Assembly (NCBI GenBank): GCA_025153775.1
Contig: JAOALC010000003.1
Coordinates: forward strand, 558,001 to 622,000
DNA: 64,000 nt
Origin: SAR92 clade bacterium H231
GTDB taxonomy: Bacteria; Pseudomonadota; Gammaproteobacteria; Pseudomonadales; Porticoccaceae
Direction: 5' to 3'
This document shows positions 6,765 to 16,250 of the stretch, piece by piece; position 1 is the stretch's first letter, and every line of letters starts with the position of its first letter. The notes below the pieces were generated by a model. It saw only the letters and a list, made by a program, of their open reading frames with translations, was not told where the DNA came from and ran no database searches. A program made the position numbers and the translations under genes.

Positions 6765-9290
6765 TTAGTCTCCGAAATGCCTGATAAATCGAACACCAAA
6801 CTCTCTGGGTCGATTGGTGTAAACAGTTTCTACGCGCATACGGCCTTCGTCCACATTCTGCTGCGTATATCCACCCTGAACTGCGTGGGTGTAATTCACC
6901 CGTTCATCGGTAATATTGTTCAGGAATATGGAGGCCTCCCATGAGTCGTTGCGCATACCTATGCTGAGATCTCCCAAACTGTATGAGGGCTCGTTCCACT
7001 GAGGATTTGAGCCACCCTCTACAGGTTCCAGATTACCCAGTCTTGAACCGCTGTAGGACCACTGCAGCCGCACATAGGCATTGGCATTATATTGCGGGAC
7101 ATCCCAGCTATAGGTGGCCCAGGCGCCGCCCGTAAAGTCTGGCGTTGTGGGTAGCTGCGAGCCGCTGGGGATAAAGATGGTCGATAGATCTATATCTGTA
7201 TCCGTCTCGGCCTCTAGCCACTCGCCGTTCATGCCAACCACTAGATTAGATGTCAGCGCCCAGTTTAGCTCCATTGACAGACCGTCAATATGAGCATCAC
7301 CGGCGTTGGATACCAGTACCTGATAGGGCTGACCACAGAGACCTGCAACTGGATCGCCGCCCCCTTCACATGCCTGATAACTGGGGTCGATTAACTCAAA
7401 CTGATAGTCTGACCAGTCCATTTGGTAGGCGGTAACATTCAGGGTGGCCGCGCCATCGGCGAAGGTCCCTTTGTAGCCTGCCTCAAAGTTAGTCATTTTA
7501 TCGGCAAAGAACTCCTTGCCGATGGAGGGGTTGCCCCGTTGCCGATTGGTGCCTCCAGGCCTGTAGCCTTCGGTCCAGAGAGCATAGACCAGATTGTCGC
7601 TATCTAGCCTGTAGCTAAGTGATATCTTTGGTATCACTTCTGAATCTTCACCTGGCAGAACCTCGACACCAGCATCATCTAGCCTGCCGGTCGGGTGTTC
7701 CTCGTAGTAGGTGGTCACATTTTCCCGGTCGAACCAGCGCAGACCTGCGGTAAGATCCATGCGGTCATTCATATGCCAAACCACTTCACCGAACACTGCG
7801 GTCTGCTCAGCATCTGCGCTACTCTTGGCATACCAGTTTTCAGAGGCATCGGGGAAGCTTTCACCGTACTGCCACTCGTTATACGCATAGCTGACAGTAT
7901 TCTGGTAAAGCTTATCTTCCAGCTCTCCACGGCCGTTAACACTGCCTGTTGGATAGCCCCAGTGTTCCTCGTACCAATAGTTGCTCTCCTCGTAGAAGGC
8001 GCCCACCAGCCAGTCAAAGGTATCACCCTGGCTGGACAGTCGCACCTCGGTACTAAATCGGTCGCTGCCAGATTCCTCGTACCATTTAGAGAAAAAGTCG
8101 CCCTCCACTGTGGGAGAGCTACAGTAAAGACCGCTGGCATACATATAGCCATCTTCTACCGCAAAGTAGTAGGGAGCATAGGCCGCAGCATCACCGGCAT
8201 AATGAATGCAATAGTAGGCTGAGTAAGACTTGTGATAATTAGTAATATCCTGATCCCTGACGGTCTCAGAATTGTAGTAGGAGGTGGCAGCAACTAGCTG
8301 GGCGAAGCCCAGGTCACCCTCTACGGTCAGAGAGCTGATGTCCAGGTCGACATCCATGTACTCTTCGTTGTAGCGAATAATTTGCAGATCGCCCACATTG
8401 GGATCAAAGCCATTGAAAGATCCGGCCTCAGACTTTTGCTGGATCGTGGATAATGTAGCGCTCCAGTCTTGGTTGATGTCCCAGCGAACAGCTGCTCGCC
8501 AACCCTCAGCTTCATAGTCATTGATATCATCTTCAACTATGTCAGCATTATCTAGTGTTCCCCAGCCCGAAGGAGAGCGGCCGTACAGATCGTCAGCCTT
8601 CAGGTCATTGGTAATGGTTTTGCCGTAGACATTGTCAATATAGCCGCCGTCTTTGGCTTTGTAGCCAACAACCCTGAGGGCCAATTTATCTTCTACCAGA
8701 GGGAAATTGGCGACTACAGAGCCATCGTAGCTGCCTTCACCTTCGGAGCCATTGCGAATACTGCCGTCGACAGTAAAGCTGGTCTCATTCATCTGCGCCT
8801 TGTTTGATATCAGACGCAATGTACCAGCCTGGGAATCAGAACCATAAAGAGTGCCCTGGGGCCCAGAGAGTGCTTCAACACGCTCTATATCGACCATGCG
8901 TATGGATGGCTGCTGCCCCTGAGTGGTCAGAGATATCTCGTCCATATAGAGGGAGGATGTTGACTGAGTCACGTAACCGGGGTCGCTGGTGGCTCCTCGG
9001 AACACGAAGTTGGCTAAGCCGGATCCATAATCAACAATATTGACCGCCGGGATAAACCGCGCGTAGTCAGACATGCCGCGGGCACCCATATCCTTGAGGT
9101 CTTCCCCAGAGAGGGCCTGAACTGCTGCAGGAATATCCATCACAGATTCCGCGCGTTTGCGCGACGTAACTACGATTTCTTCCAGGGTAACGCTCTTTTC
9201 TTGGGCTACAACCAATGGCGATGTTGCCAGCGCCGTTGCAACGGCCGCCGCAAGCGGTGTGAGCTTGAGGTGCTTGGTTTCTCGACTCAT
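6765..9290 (-). CDS. TonB-dependent outer-membrane receptor
   Basis: This is an 841-residue outer-membrane gated channel. A signal peptide (MSRETKHLKLTPLAAAVATA to about residue 29, ending VVAQ) precedes a TonB-box-like stretch, EEIVVTSRKRAESVMDIPAA. A plug domain (about 40-170) and a 22-strand barrel follow, ending with the aromatic FIRHFGD tail. The start at 9290 is set by GGGGAG eight bases upstream; a longer TTG frame is less likely. The style (VTSRKRAESVMDIPAAVQAL) is that of sphingomonad/marine receptors for organic ligands rather than siderophore receptors. The ligand is unknown. It is encoded next to a TPR-sulfotransferase on the same strand. Confidence 0.93.
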   Translation of the reverse strand: MSRETKHLKLTPLAAAVATALATSPLVVAQEKSVTLEEIVVTSRKRAESVMDIPAAVQALSGEDLKDMGARGMSDYARFIPAVNIVDYGSGLANFVFRGATSDPGYVTQSTSSLYMDEISLTTQGQQPSIRMVDIERVEALSGPQGTLYGSDSQAGTLRLISNKAQMNETSFTVDGSIRNGSEGEGSYDGSVVANFPLVEDKLALRVVGYKAKDGGYIDNVYGKTITNDLKADDLYGRSPSGWGTLDNADIVEDDINDYEAEGWRAAVRWDINQDWSATLSTIQQKSEAGSFNGFDPNVGDLQIIRYNEEYMDVDLDISSLTVEGDLGFAQLVAATSYYNSETVRDQDITNYHKSYSAYYCIHYAGDAAAYAPYYFAVEDGYMYASGLYCSSPTVEGDFFSKWYEESGSDRFSTEVRLSSQGDTFDWLVGAFYEESNYWYEEHWGYPTGSVNGRGELEDKLYQNTVSYAYNEWQYGESFPDASENWYAKSSADAEQTAVFGEVVWHMNDRMDLTAGLRWFDRENVTTYYEEHPTGRLDDAGVEVLPGEDSEVIPKISLSYRLDSDNLVYALWTEGYRPGGTNRQRGNPSIGKEFFADKMTNFEAGYKGTFADGAATLNVTAYQMDWSDYQFELIDPSYQACEGGGDPVAGLCGQPYQVLVSNAGDAHIDGLSMELNWALTSNLVVGMNGEWLEAETDTDIDLSTIFIPSGSQLPTTPDFTGGAWATYSWDVPQYNANAYVRLQWSYSGSRLGNLEPVEGGSNPQWNEPSYSLGDLSIGMRNDSWEASIFLNNITDERVNYTHAVQGGYTQQNVDEGRMRVETVYTNRPREFGVRFIRHFGD

Positions 9291-9437
9291 TTTTAACACT
9301 CCCCGTATCAATTTGTTCTTTTCTAGGCTTTTTTGTTCTTTTTATAGTGGCTTTAACATACCTCTAAATTTTGCAGTAAGTCAAGCTTTGCTGTCTACCC
9401 AATGGGGTGGGCTGCGTGGCCATTTATACTGCGAACT

Positions 9438-11429
9438 TCAACCGCCCCGGGCCTGCAATAATGGCTCCAGAATCTCAATCAACTCTTCCAGGTGAGGCTC
9501 ATAATTTTTCCAAAGATTGACAGAGCTCGCATAGATAGGCTGCCGCACCTGTTCTGAGCTAGCGGTTTTGACGGCTCGGTCTGTTTCATGAAAGCGCAGA
9601 CAGGACTCTTCAAAGGGCAATTCGCAGTAGTCGAGTATGCGACGCACCTGGGTATCCAGATCAGCGACCACCATTTCATAGTCTACATCCAGAACCGTCC
9701 CTGGCATCACCTGATGCCAGTGCTCCATCAATGCCTGGTACTGAAGATAGTACTCACCCAGTTCGGTGAGGTCATAGCTAAAGGGCTGGCCGCTGGCGAA
9801 AAGTTGCTTGTAGCTGCCAAAGCAACTATCCAGTGGGTGGCGGCGGGCATTAATAATTTTAGCCTTGGGTAGCACCAGCTTTAAAAGCCCGGCATAGATA
9901 AAATTATTGGGGTTTTTGTCTATAAATCTGGGACTGCCTGTTCTGTACTTGAGGGTTCGATCAATATATTGCTGGCCAATATCAGCCCAGGCATTTGCGG
10001 GCAATGTGGTTAGGTTCTCTGGAAAATGCGACCCCTTGGGTCCGATTTTCTTAATGTCCTGCACTACCTGGGCGAGATCACTCAGCTCATGGGTTCCCTC
10101 AACCTGAGAATGGCTGGCCAGAATTTGCTCTATCAGGGTAGATCCTGATCTTGGTAGCCCAACAATTAAAATAGGGGACTGATCCTCCAGGCCAAGGCCA
10201 TGATGCTGGTTTAGAAACTCAGGGCTAAAAATCTTTGTGATCATGCCAATCAGTACCTCATGGCCAATCGGATCATATTTTTCGGATTGTCGATGGCGAT
10301 CGTTGCAGCGCTGAAAATAGCTAAATGCCCGATCATAGTCCCTGCGTCCCTCGTACTCTAGGCCCAGGCTGTTGCAGAGCTGAACATAGGACAGGTCTTC
10401 AAGACTGTGGTCTTCCAGCAGAGTCTCCATATCGGAAACTTCACTCTCCTCAAATCTAAAGGTTTTTAAATTGGCGAGATTCCAATAGGGTTCTGAATTG
10501 GTGGGATTGAGGGCAATATTCTGTCGGTGAGTCGCAATGGCTTCCTGCTGCCGACCTATGGTTTTAAGCTGATGAGCCAAACCAGAAAATGCACCTGGAT
10601 GAGCCGGGTTGATCTCGAGGGCCCGTTGGTAACTAGTAATAGACTGCTCTGTCAGATTGGACTGGGCCTGAGTATTTGCCAGGGCGACATGGGACTCGGC
10701 GATATCTGGTGAGAGGCTAACCAGGGTCTCAGCACTTATTATGGCTTCCGGATGCTTGCCCAGTTCAAGCTGAGTCTTGGCCAAGTCTAGCCAGCCACGG
10801 GAAAATTTTGGTGCCACGGAGACGGCTCTTGATAACAGCAGTTCCGCATCTTCATGTTTCCGGTGCACCGTGGCTACAGCTGCCAGCAGGCGCATAGCCT
10901 CTGCATGATTGGGGTTCTTGCGAAGTATGGTGCGATAGATTTCCTCAGCTTTTTCTGGCTCTTCATCTGCTTTGTGCTGCCTGGCCTGGGCGAGCTCTTT
11001 ATTAAATGCCAAGTCATTCAAAGGTTCCTGAGAGTCCGAGTCAAGCGACTGTAATAGCTGTTTTCCACGCTCGATTTTGCTGTTGATGCGGCTGCGGTCT
11101 GGGGCCAGTTTTAAAGCATGTTGGTAGCCGCCAATCGCCTGTTCAAATTTGCCTTCGATCAGCAGCAAGTCGGAATAGACTTCATGGGCAGTGGCAAAAT
11201 CCGGGTGCGTCTTGAGGGCTTTGGACACATTGGCATGGGCGGCCTCCAGATTTTTGGCCGCGATGTGCGCCTGAGCGTTTAGGCAGAGGATATTGGCGTC
11301 GTTGGGATACTGGATCAGACCCTGATCGCACAGATTGTTGGCGAGCTGTGGCTCGCCCTGCCTGAGATGCTGCAATGCCTGATTAAATACTGACTGTGGA
11401 CCCTTGGCTTGGCTGATGGTACACCTCAA
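9438..11429 (-). CDS. TPR-repeat sulfotransferase
   Basis: This 663-residue protein has TPR repeats over about residues 10-340 and a sulfotransferase domain over about 415-660. The PAPS-binding loop is ILIVGLPRSGSTLIEQILAS (near residue 420). Further on, INARRHPLDSCFGSYKQ fits the 3'-phosphate-binding region with its arginine and serine. The family transfers sulfate from PAPS to a carbohydrate, peptide or small molecule, and the acceptor here is unknown. The start is uncertain. The frame opens with TTG at 11429 and no in-frame ATG gives a complete first TPR. Downstream is the TonB receptor on the same strand. Confidence 0.85.
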   Translation of the reverse strand: MRCTISQAKGPQSVFNQALQHLRQGEPQLANNLCDQGLIQYPNDANILCLNAQAHIAAKNLEAAHANVSKALKTHPDFATAHEVYSDLLLIEGKFEQAIGGYQHALKLAPDRSRINSKIERGKQLLQSLDSDSQEPLNDLAFNKELAQARQHKADEEPEKAEEIYRTILRKNPNHAEAMRLLAAVATVHRKHEDAELLLSRAVSVAPKFSRGWLDLAKTQLELGKHPEAIISAETLVSLSPDIAESHVALANTQAQSNLTEQSITSYQRALEINPAHPGAFSGLAHQLKTIGRQQEAIATHRQNIALNPTNSEPYWNLANLKTFRFEESEVSDMETLLEDHSLEDLSYVQLCNSLGLEYEGRRDYDRAFSYFQRCNDRHRQSEKYDPIGHEVLIGMITKIFSPEFLNQHHGLGLEDQSPILIVGLPRSGSTLIEQILASHSQVEGTHELSDLAQVVQDIKKIGPKGSHFPENLTTLPANAWADIGQQYIDRTLKYRTGSPRFIDKNPNNFIYAGLLKLVLPKAKIINARRHPLDSCFGSYKQLFASGQPFSYDLTELGEYYLQYQALMEHWHQVMPGTVLDVDYEMVVADLDTQVRRILDYCELPFEESCLRFHETDRAVKTASSEQVRQPIYASSVNLWKNYEPHLEELIEILEPLLQARGG

Positions 11430-11549
11430 TTATTATGCTATTTTGGAGTCTGAAGTTGCCAAAATAGTACCTCACAGCTGTGGGGTAAATCTACCGCCTC
11501 TATTCACAGCCCCCGCCTTTATAGCTGCTGTGTGAGCAGTTTACCCAGG

Positions 11550-12410
11550 CTAGCCAAAGCGGCGGGCGGCTTCTACGGTATTTTTTAATAGGCAGGCGAT
11601 GGTCATAGGGCCCACACCACCGGGAACCGGAGTAATAGCATCGGCCACGGGCTCAACATCAGCATAATCTACGTCGCCCACCAGACGGCCTTTGCCATCT
11701 TCAGTATCAATGCGGTTAATGCCCACATCAATCACCGTAGCACCTGGTTTAACCCAGTCCGCCTTGACCATTTCGGGGCGCCCAACCGCAGCCACCAGGA
11801 TATCGGCGGTCGCGCAGAGTGCGGGCAGGTCTTTGGTGCGAGAATGGGCAATGGTCACTGTGCAGCTCTCTTGCAGCAGTAATAGAGACACCGGCTTGCC
11901 AACAATATTGGAGCGGCCAATAACCACGGCATGCTTGCCGGATAGGTTGTCGCCCAGATGTTTTTTGGCTAGCAATACACATCCCTGGGGTGTGCAGGGG
12001 ACCAGTGCGGCATCATCGCCATTGCACAGTCGGCCAGAATTCATCGGATGAAAACCATCCACATCTTTCTCAGGCAAAATGGTATCTATAATCAGAGCTT
12101 CATCAATATGCTTTGGCAGGGGCAGTTGCACCAGGATACCGTGCACCGCGGGATCAGTATTCAGTTTGTCCAGCTCATCCAGGAGAGCTTGCTGAGAAGT
12201 CTCTGCGGGCATTCTGATCTCGTTGCTGATCATGCCGACTTCTTTGGTCTGGCGTACCTTGTTGCGGACATAGACCTGACTCGCAGGGTCTTCGCCCACC
12301 AAAATGACCGTTAAGCCCGGGGTAATACCGCGCTCGTCCTGCAACTGTTTTACCTCAACTGCTAAGCTGTCGCGGAGTTCTTGGGCTAGGGCTTTGCCAT
12401 CGATATTCAT
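11550..12410 (-). CDS. folD: Methylenetetrahydrofolate dehydrogenase/cyclohydrolase
   Basis: FolD is a cytosolic bifunctional enzyme that oxidises 5,10-methylene-THF to methenyl-THF with NADP and hydrolyses this to 10-formyl-THF. The 286-residue length is standard. Signatures are visible: [13 protein letters not shown] with the catalytic lysine, the NADP-binding [17 protein letters not shown], and the C-terminal [18 protein letters not shown]. The ATG has an AGAAGGAT ribosome site. It is a housekeeping gene. Its position one gene away from a locus with a GcvT-like folate enzyme may be chance or may serve one-carbon disposal. Confidence 0.97.
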   Translation of the reverse strand: MNIDGKALAQELRDSLAVEVKQLQDERGITPGLTVILVGEDPASQVYVRNKVRQTKEVGMISNEIRMPAETSQQALLDELDKLNTDPAVHGILVQLPLPKHIDEALIIDTILPEKDVDGFHPMNSGRLCNGDDAALVPCTPQGCVLLAKKHLGDNLSGKHAVVIGRSNIVGKPVSLLLLQESCTVTIAHSRTKDLPALCATADILVAAVGRPEMVKADWVKPGATVIDVGINRIDTEDGKGRLVGDVDYADVEPVADAITPVPGGVGPMTIACLLKNTVEAARRFG

Positions 12411-12728
12411 ATTTATCCTTCTTCTTTCTGGTTGTGCTAATTTCTAGTGGGCTGGTCTGCTTTTGAGCGGGAATTCTACGTTAATGCAAGCCTAGAGATT
12501 TATCTCTGAGCGGCCTATTGTTGACGCTAAACTTGCTCTCGATTATCCGGTTCATTAAGGAGTTTGTCACGCCAAATTGGCGACCAATCAGCTATAAGTG
12601 GCCTGGGGGTGACATTGCTGCAGCACCTGACTTACAATTTGAGGTGGGCGGCACAGCAACAACCAGAGACGCTTGCCAGACGAACTTGATAATGGTTTTT
12701 CGCTAGAACAACAATATTGGGGTAGGGG
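12411..12728. other. Intergenic region between divergent folD and 2OG oxygenase gene
   Basis: These 318 bases must hold the promoters of both divergent genes. A 62-codon open frame at 12518-12706 has no ribosome site and an unlikely composition, so I do not call it. I see no clear palindrome, hairpin or -35/-10 pair. Confidence 0.5.
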
Positions 12729-13289
12729 ATGGATATAGGTATTCCATTGCGGGATCTGGGTCAGGTCGATAGTTCGGCGCTGCGGGATGTTATTCTTTCT
12801 GTCGACGAGCAGTATTGGCTGGAAAACAGCTACCGCCAGAAAGCCTTTGATGTGCATGCCCAAACCCAGTCACTGATGATGCTGTTTGTTGATACTGAGC
12901 GCTGGCCGGACATTGAGGTGTCGCGGGAGTCCGGTTGGGATTTGCTGGCCGAGACGGCAATGCCATTAATGGAATCCATTCTGCGCGAGTTTTATCCCCC
13001 GGGTGGCACTATTATTCGTGCTATGGCAGCCAAGCTAGTATCCGGTGGTCTTATTACCCCGCATTTTGATAAGCATCCCTCGTTTCATGCCGGGCATCGC
13101 ATCCATATTCCCATTACCACCAACCCCAGAGTGCGCTTTATGATTGATGGCAAACCCTATCGCTTTGAAGTGGGCAAGGCTTACGAGATCAATAATCAGA
13201 AACAGCACAGCGTGATGAATAAAGGTAAGGACGACCGAATTACCTTTATCTTTGACTATGTGCCTGCCGATCATATACAGGCTGCCTAG
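12729..13289 (+). CDS. Aspartyl/asparaginyl beta-hydroxylase-like 2OG-Fe(II) oxygenase
   Basis: This 186-residue protein has the fold of the aspartyl/asparaginyl beta-hydroxylase family. The iron ligands can be read as H112 and D114 in ITPHFDKHPSFH, plus H160 in NQKQHSVMNKG. R170 (GKDDRITFIFDYVP) is suited to bind 2-oxoglutarate. The short length matches stand-alone bacterial members, which hydroxylate peptides or small molecules. The substrate is unknown. It starts at an ATG preceded by GGGGTAGGGG. It ends 21 bases before the convergent potC stop, with no strong terminator between. Confidence 0.85.
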   Translation: MDIGIPLRDLGQVDSSALRDVILSVDEQYWLENSYRQKAFDVHAQTQSLMMLFVDTERWPDIEVSRESGWDLLAETAMPLMESILREFYPPGGTIIRAMAAKLVSGGLITPHFDKHPSFHAGHRIHIPITTNPRVRFMIDGKPYRFEVGKAYEINNQKQHSVMNKGKDDRITFIFDYVPADHIQAA

Positions 13290-13310
13290 AGTTTATCCAC
13301 TGACGGTTCT

Positions 13311-14144
13311 CTAGCCTGACTGTCTCTGTGCTGAGGTTTTTCTCTGGCTGCGCAGTATTATCCAGCTGGCAATCAGGATACCCAGGCTCAGGGTACCAAT
13401 AATAATTGTGGCCAAGGCATTGATGTCTGGGGTGACCCCCAGTTTAATTTTCGAAAATATCACCATGGGCAAGGTGCTGGCCCCAGCGCCAGAGGTAAAG
13501 CTGGCGATTACCAGATCATCCAGAGATAGTGTAAAAGCCAACAGCCAGCCCGAGATCATTGAAGGTGCAATCAGCGGCAGAGTAATATCAAAGGTTACCT
13601 GCATGGGTCGGCCGCCAAGATCCATGGCCGCCTCTTCAAGGGACTCATCCATACTGGCCAGCCGCGCCTGCACAATCACCGCAATGTAGGCCATAGCAAA
13701 GGTAATATGGGCGATGGTAATGGTGGTTGCTCCGCGACTGACAGGCCAGCCAATCAGTTGCTGCAGACTCACAAATAACAGCAGCAGAGACAGGCCGGTA
13801 ATCACCTCTGGCATTACCAGGGGAGCAGCTATCAGGCCGGTAAATAAAAACCGACCCCTAAACCTACGCATTCTGGTCAGTGCCAGCCCTGCCAATGTGC
13901 CGAGAATAGTGGCGAATGTGGCGCTGACGGCAGCGATTTTAAGACTGAGTAGGGCAGCGTTAATAATCTGCTCATTGTTCAGCAGGGCACTGTACCAGCG
14001 AGTAGAAAAGCCACCCCAAACTGTAGCCAGTGCCGAGTCATTAAATGAATAGGCCATCATTACCAGAATAGGCACATATAAAAAGGCAAACCCAAAGCAG
14101 AGTACTGACAGAATAAAGGTTGAGGGGCCTCTATGGCTGCTCAT
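13311..14144 (-). CDS. potC: Spermidine/putrescine ABC transporter permease PotC/PotI
   Basis: This is a 277-residue inner-membrane permease with six predicted helices. The EAA loop (EEAAMDLGGRPMQVTFDITLPL) contacts the ATPase. The segment LSLDDLVIASFTSGAGASTLP is characteristic of the PotC/PotI subunit. It is the last gene of a six-gene minus-strand operon. Its ATG overlaps the potB stop codon by one base (TAATG), implying translational coupling. With PotF, PotA and PotB it completes a polyamine importer. The downstream gene is convergent. Confidence 0.95.
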   Translation of the reverse strand: MSSHRGPSTFILSVLCFGFAFLYVPILVMMAYSFNDSALATVWGGFSTRWYSALLNNEQIINAALLSLKIAAVSATFATILGTLAGLALTRMRRFRGRFLFTGLIAAPLVMPEVITGLSLLLLFVSLQQLIGWPVSRGATTITIAHITFAMAYIAVIVQARLASMDESLEEAAMDLGGRPMQVTFDITLPLIAPSMISGWLLAFTLSLDDLVIASFTSGAGASTLPMVIFSKIKLGVTPDINALATIIIGTLSLGILIASWIILRSQRKTSAQRQSG

Positions 14145-15049
14145 TATGAGCGCTCCTTCTGGCTGCTCTGCAGCAACATAATGGGAACCACAATAATAAA
14201 CAGCAGCACTGTGGCCACTGCCGAGGCCAGCGGCCAGTCGCGGTTAATAAAGAATTCATCGTAGAGAGTGCGTCCTATCATCAATGAGTCTATGCCGCCG
14301 AGCAGCGAGGGGATAACAAATTCTCCCAGGGCGGGAATAAACACCAGCATGCTGCCAGCTATCACCCCGGGCATGGATAGGGGCAGTATAATATTAAAAA
14401 ACACCTGCCAGCGTCGGGCGCCCAAATCAGCGGCGGCATCCTGCAGATTGGTATCCATTTTTTCCAGCACGCTGTAGAGAGGCAAAACCATAAACGGGAT
14501 ATAGGTGTAGACAATGCCCAGATACACAGCGCCATCGGTATAGAGCATTTCAATGGGGGTGGTGATTAAGCCCATTTTCAATAGCAGCGAATTTATCGCA
14601 CCGGTTTTACCCAGCATTACAATCCAGGCATAGACCCGCAGTAGAAAGGAAGTCCAGAAGGGCAGAATAACCAGCATAAGCAGTATATTTCGCGTTCCAG
14701 GTTGGCACTTGGCAATGCCGTAGGCCATGGGGTAACCCAATAACAGACAGAGCACTGTGGAAATAGTGGCGATTTTTAATGACTTAAAATAGCTGATCCA
14801 GTAGAGATTGTCCTCGGTGATAAAGCGATAGTTATCCAGAGTGGCCAGCAGCCAGCTCTCGGCACCTGGGCTAAAGTCAAAAAAATTGGAGAACGGCGGC
14901 TGGGCTACAACCGGGTCGGCAAAACTAATTTTAAATACAATGGCAAAGGGGGCCAGAAAGAAAATAGCTAGCCACCAGTAGGGCAGGGATATCACCAGCC
15001 AGCGCCATAATTTATCTCCCAGTGGGATACTGTGATTGGCCTGGCTCAT
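14144..15049 (-). CDS. potB: Spermidine/putrescine ABC transporter permease PotB/PotH
   Basis: This is a 301-residue permease with six helices and an EAA loop (LQDAAADLGARRWQVFFNIILPL). The segment FIPALGEFVIPSLLGGIDSLM is typical of PotB/PotH. I chose the ATG at 15049 (MSQANHS), which overlaps the potA stop as ATGA. The longer frame would run 57 bases into potA. It forms the transmembrane channel with PotC. Confidence 0.95.
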   Translation of the reverse strand: MSQANHSIPLGDKLWRWLVISLPYWWLAIFFLAPFAIVFKISFADPVVAQPPFSNFFDFSPGAESWLLATLDNYRFITEDNLYWISYFKSLKIATISTVLCLLLGYPMAYGIAKCQPGTRNILLMLVILPFWTSFLLRVYAWIVMLGKTGAINSLLLKMGLITTPIEMLYTDGAVYLGIVYTYIPFMVLPLYSVLEKMDTNLQDAAADLGARRWQVFFNIILPLSMPGVIAGSMLVFIPALGEFVIPSLLGGIDSLMIGRTLYDEFFINRDWPLASAVATVLLFIIVVPIMLLQSSQKERS

Positions 15050-16230
15050 TCCGGTAGCACCACAGAGCAACTGGAATCCCAGGATAGATAGACCTGATCG
15101 TCCCATTCCAGAACCAGCTCTTTGGTGCGCTGAAAATTTTGTGCACTGACCTGAATCATACGACCAGAGTGGCTGCGCACTCTGTAGATAGAACGATTGC
15201 CATAGTAGGCTAAATCCTCAACTATACCGTTGGTAATGGTGAGATTTTTACCCCTGGGTTTTTTCTGGCTGATACTGAGCTTTTCTGGTCTCACACCAAT
15301 GGAAATAATATCCCCCTGGTTAAGCTGATGGCTGCAGTCTGCTTTTACCAGGGTGCCGGTCTTGTCGAGTGCCGCCTCTATAGTATGGGTGCAACTGTCC
15401 ACTTGCACGCTGCTGGTCACTGTGGCATCAAAGAGATTGATGGTGCCAAAGAAATCAGCCACAAAGCGATTGAGCGGAAATTCGTAGACTTCCAGTGGTG
15501 TGCCTATCTGCACAAAGCGTCCCGCATCCATAACTGCCACACGGGAGGACAGTGTCATGGCTTCCTCTTGATCATGGGTAACCACAATAAATGTGGTGCC
15601 CAGTTTGTGCTGGAGATTGATCAGTTCAAACTGAGTCTGCTCGCGGAGCTTCTTATCCAGTGCTGCCAGAGGTTCATCCAGCAGTAAAACCTTGGGTCGC
15701 TTTATCAGCGCCCGGGCCAGCGCGACTCGCTGACACTGGCCACCGGACAGTTGCTTTGGTTTGCGCGCGGCCAGATCTTGCAGTTGCACCAGCTCAAGCA
15801 TCTCCTGGACTCTGCTATTGATTTCAGCGTTGGGCAGGCGATCCTTTTTTAGGCCATAGGCAATGTTTTGCGCCACTGTCATATGGGGGAAAACCGCATA
15901 GGACTGGAACATCATATTGACCGGGCGATCGTAGGCAGGCAGGTCACTGATATCCACGCCATCGATAATAATTTGCCCGGCGCTGGGATTTTCAAAGCCA
16001 GCCAGCATGCGTAGCAATGTTGATTTGCCGCAGCCGGAGCCACCGAGAATAGTGAACAGCTCGCCCTGATAAATATCCAGACTGATACTGTCTACGGCGG
16101 TGAAGTCGTCAAATTCCTTACTCAGAGATTTAATCTGTATAAAGGGGGCAGCCTGAGGGTCCAGCCAGGGGGTCTCTGTAAAATCCGTTTCAGGCAGTTT
16201 TGGCGCTTCTTTATCAGTTGCTGCTGTCAT
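15046..16230 (-). CDS. potA: Polyamine ABC transporter ATP-binding protein PotA/PotG
   Basis: This is a 394-residue ATPase. The Walker A motif GGSGCGKST lies near residue 58. The signature LSGGQCQRVALARAL and Walker B VLLLDEPLAALD follow near residues 160-190. A TOBE regulatory domain occupies about 310-394, with the element GVRPEKLSIS. The length and TOBE domain match the PotA/PotG class that powers polyamine uptake. The gene is 20 bases after potF and overlaps potB by four bases. Confidence 0.96.
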   Translation of the reverse strand: MTAATDKEAPKLPETDFTETPWLDPQAAPFIQIKSLSKEFDDFTAVDSISLDIYQGELFTILGGSGCGKSTLLRMLAGFENPSAGQIIIDGVDISDLPAYDRPVNMMFQSYAVFPHMTVAQNIAYGLKKDRLPNAEINSRVQEMLELVQLQDLAARKPKQLSGGQCQRVALARALIKRPKVLLLDEPLAALDKKLREQTQFELINLQHKLGTTFIVVTHDQEEAMTLSSRVAVMDAGRFVQIGTPLEVYEFPLNRFVADFFGTINLFDATVTSSVQVDSCTHTIEAALDKTGTLVKADCSHQLNQGDIISIGVRPEKLSISQKKPRGKNLTITNGIVEDLAYYGNRSIYRVRSHSGRMIQVSAQNFQRTKELVLEWDDQVYLSWDSSCSVVLPE

Positions 16231-16250
16231 GGGTTGGGTCGCTTGTTTTG

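Noticed and set aside
7695-8222. 175-codon plus-strand open frame inside the TonB receptor gene
   Set aside because: It is an antisense shadow of a well-supported receptor gene with no start context.
12518-12706. 62-codon frame in the folD/oxygenase intergenic gap
   Set aside because: No ribosome site, unusual composition, and the region is needed for two divergent promoters.
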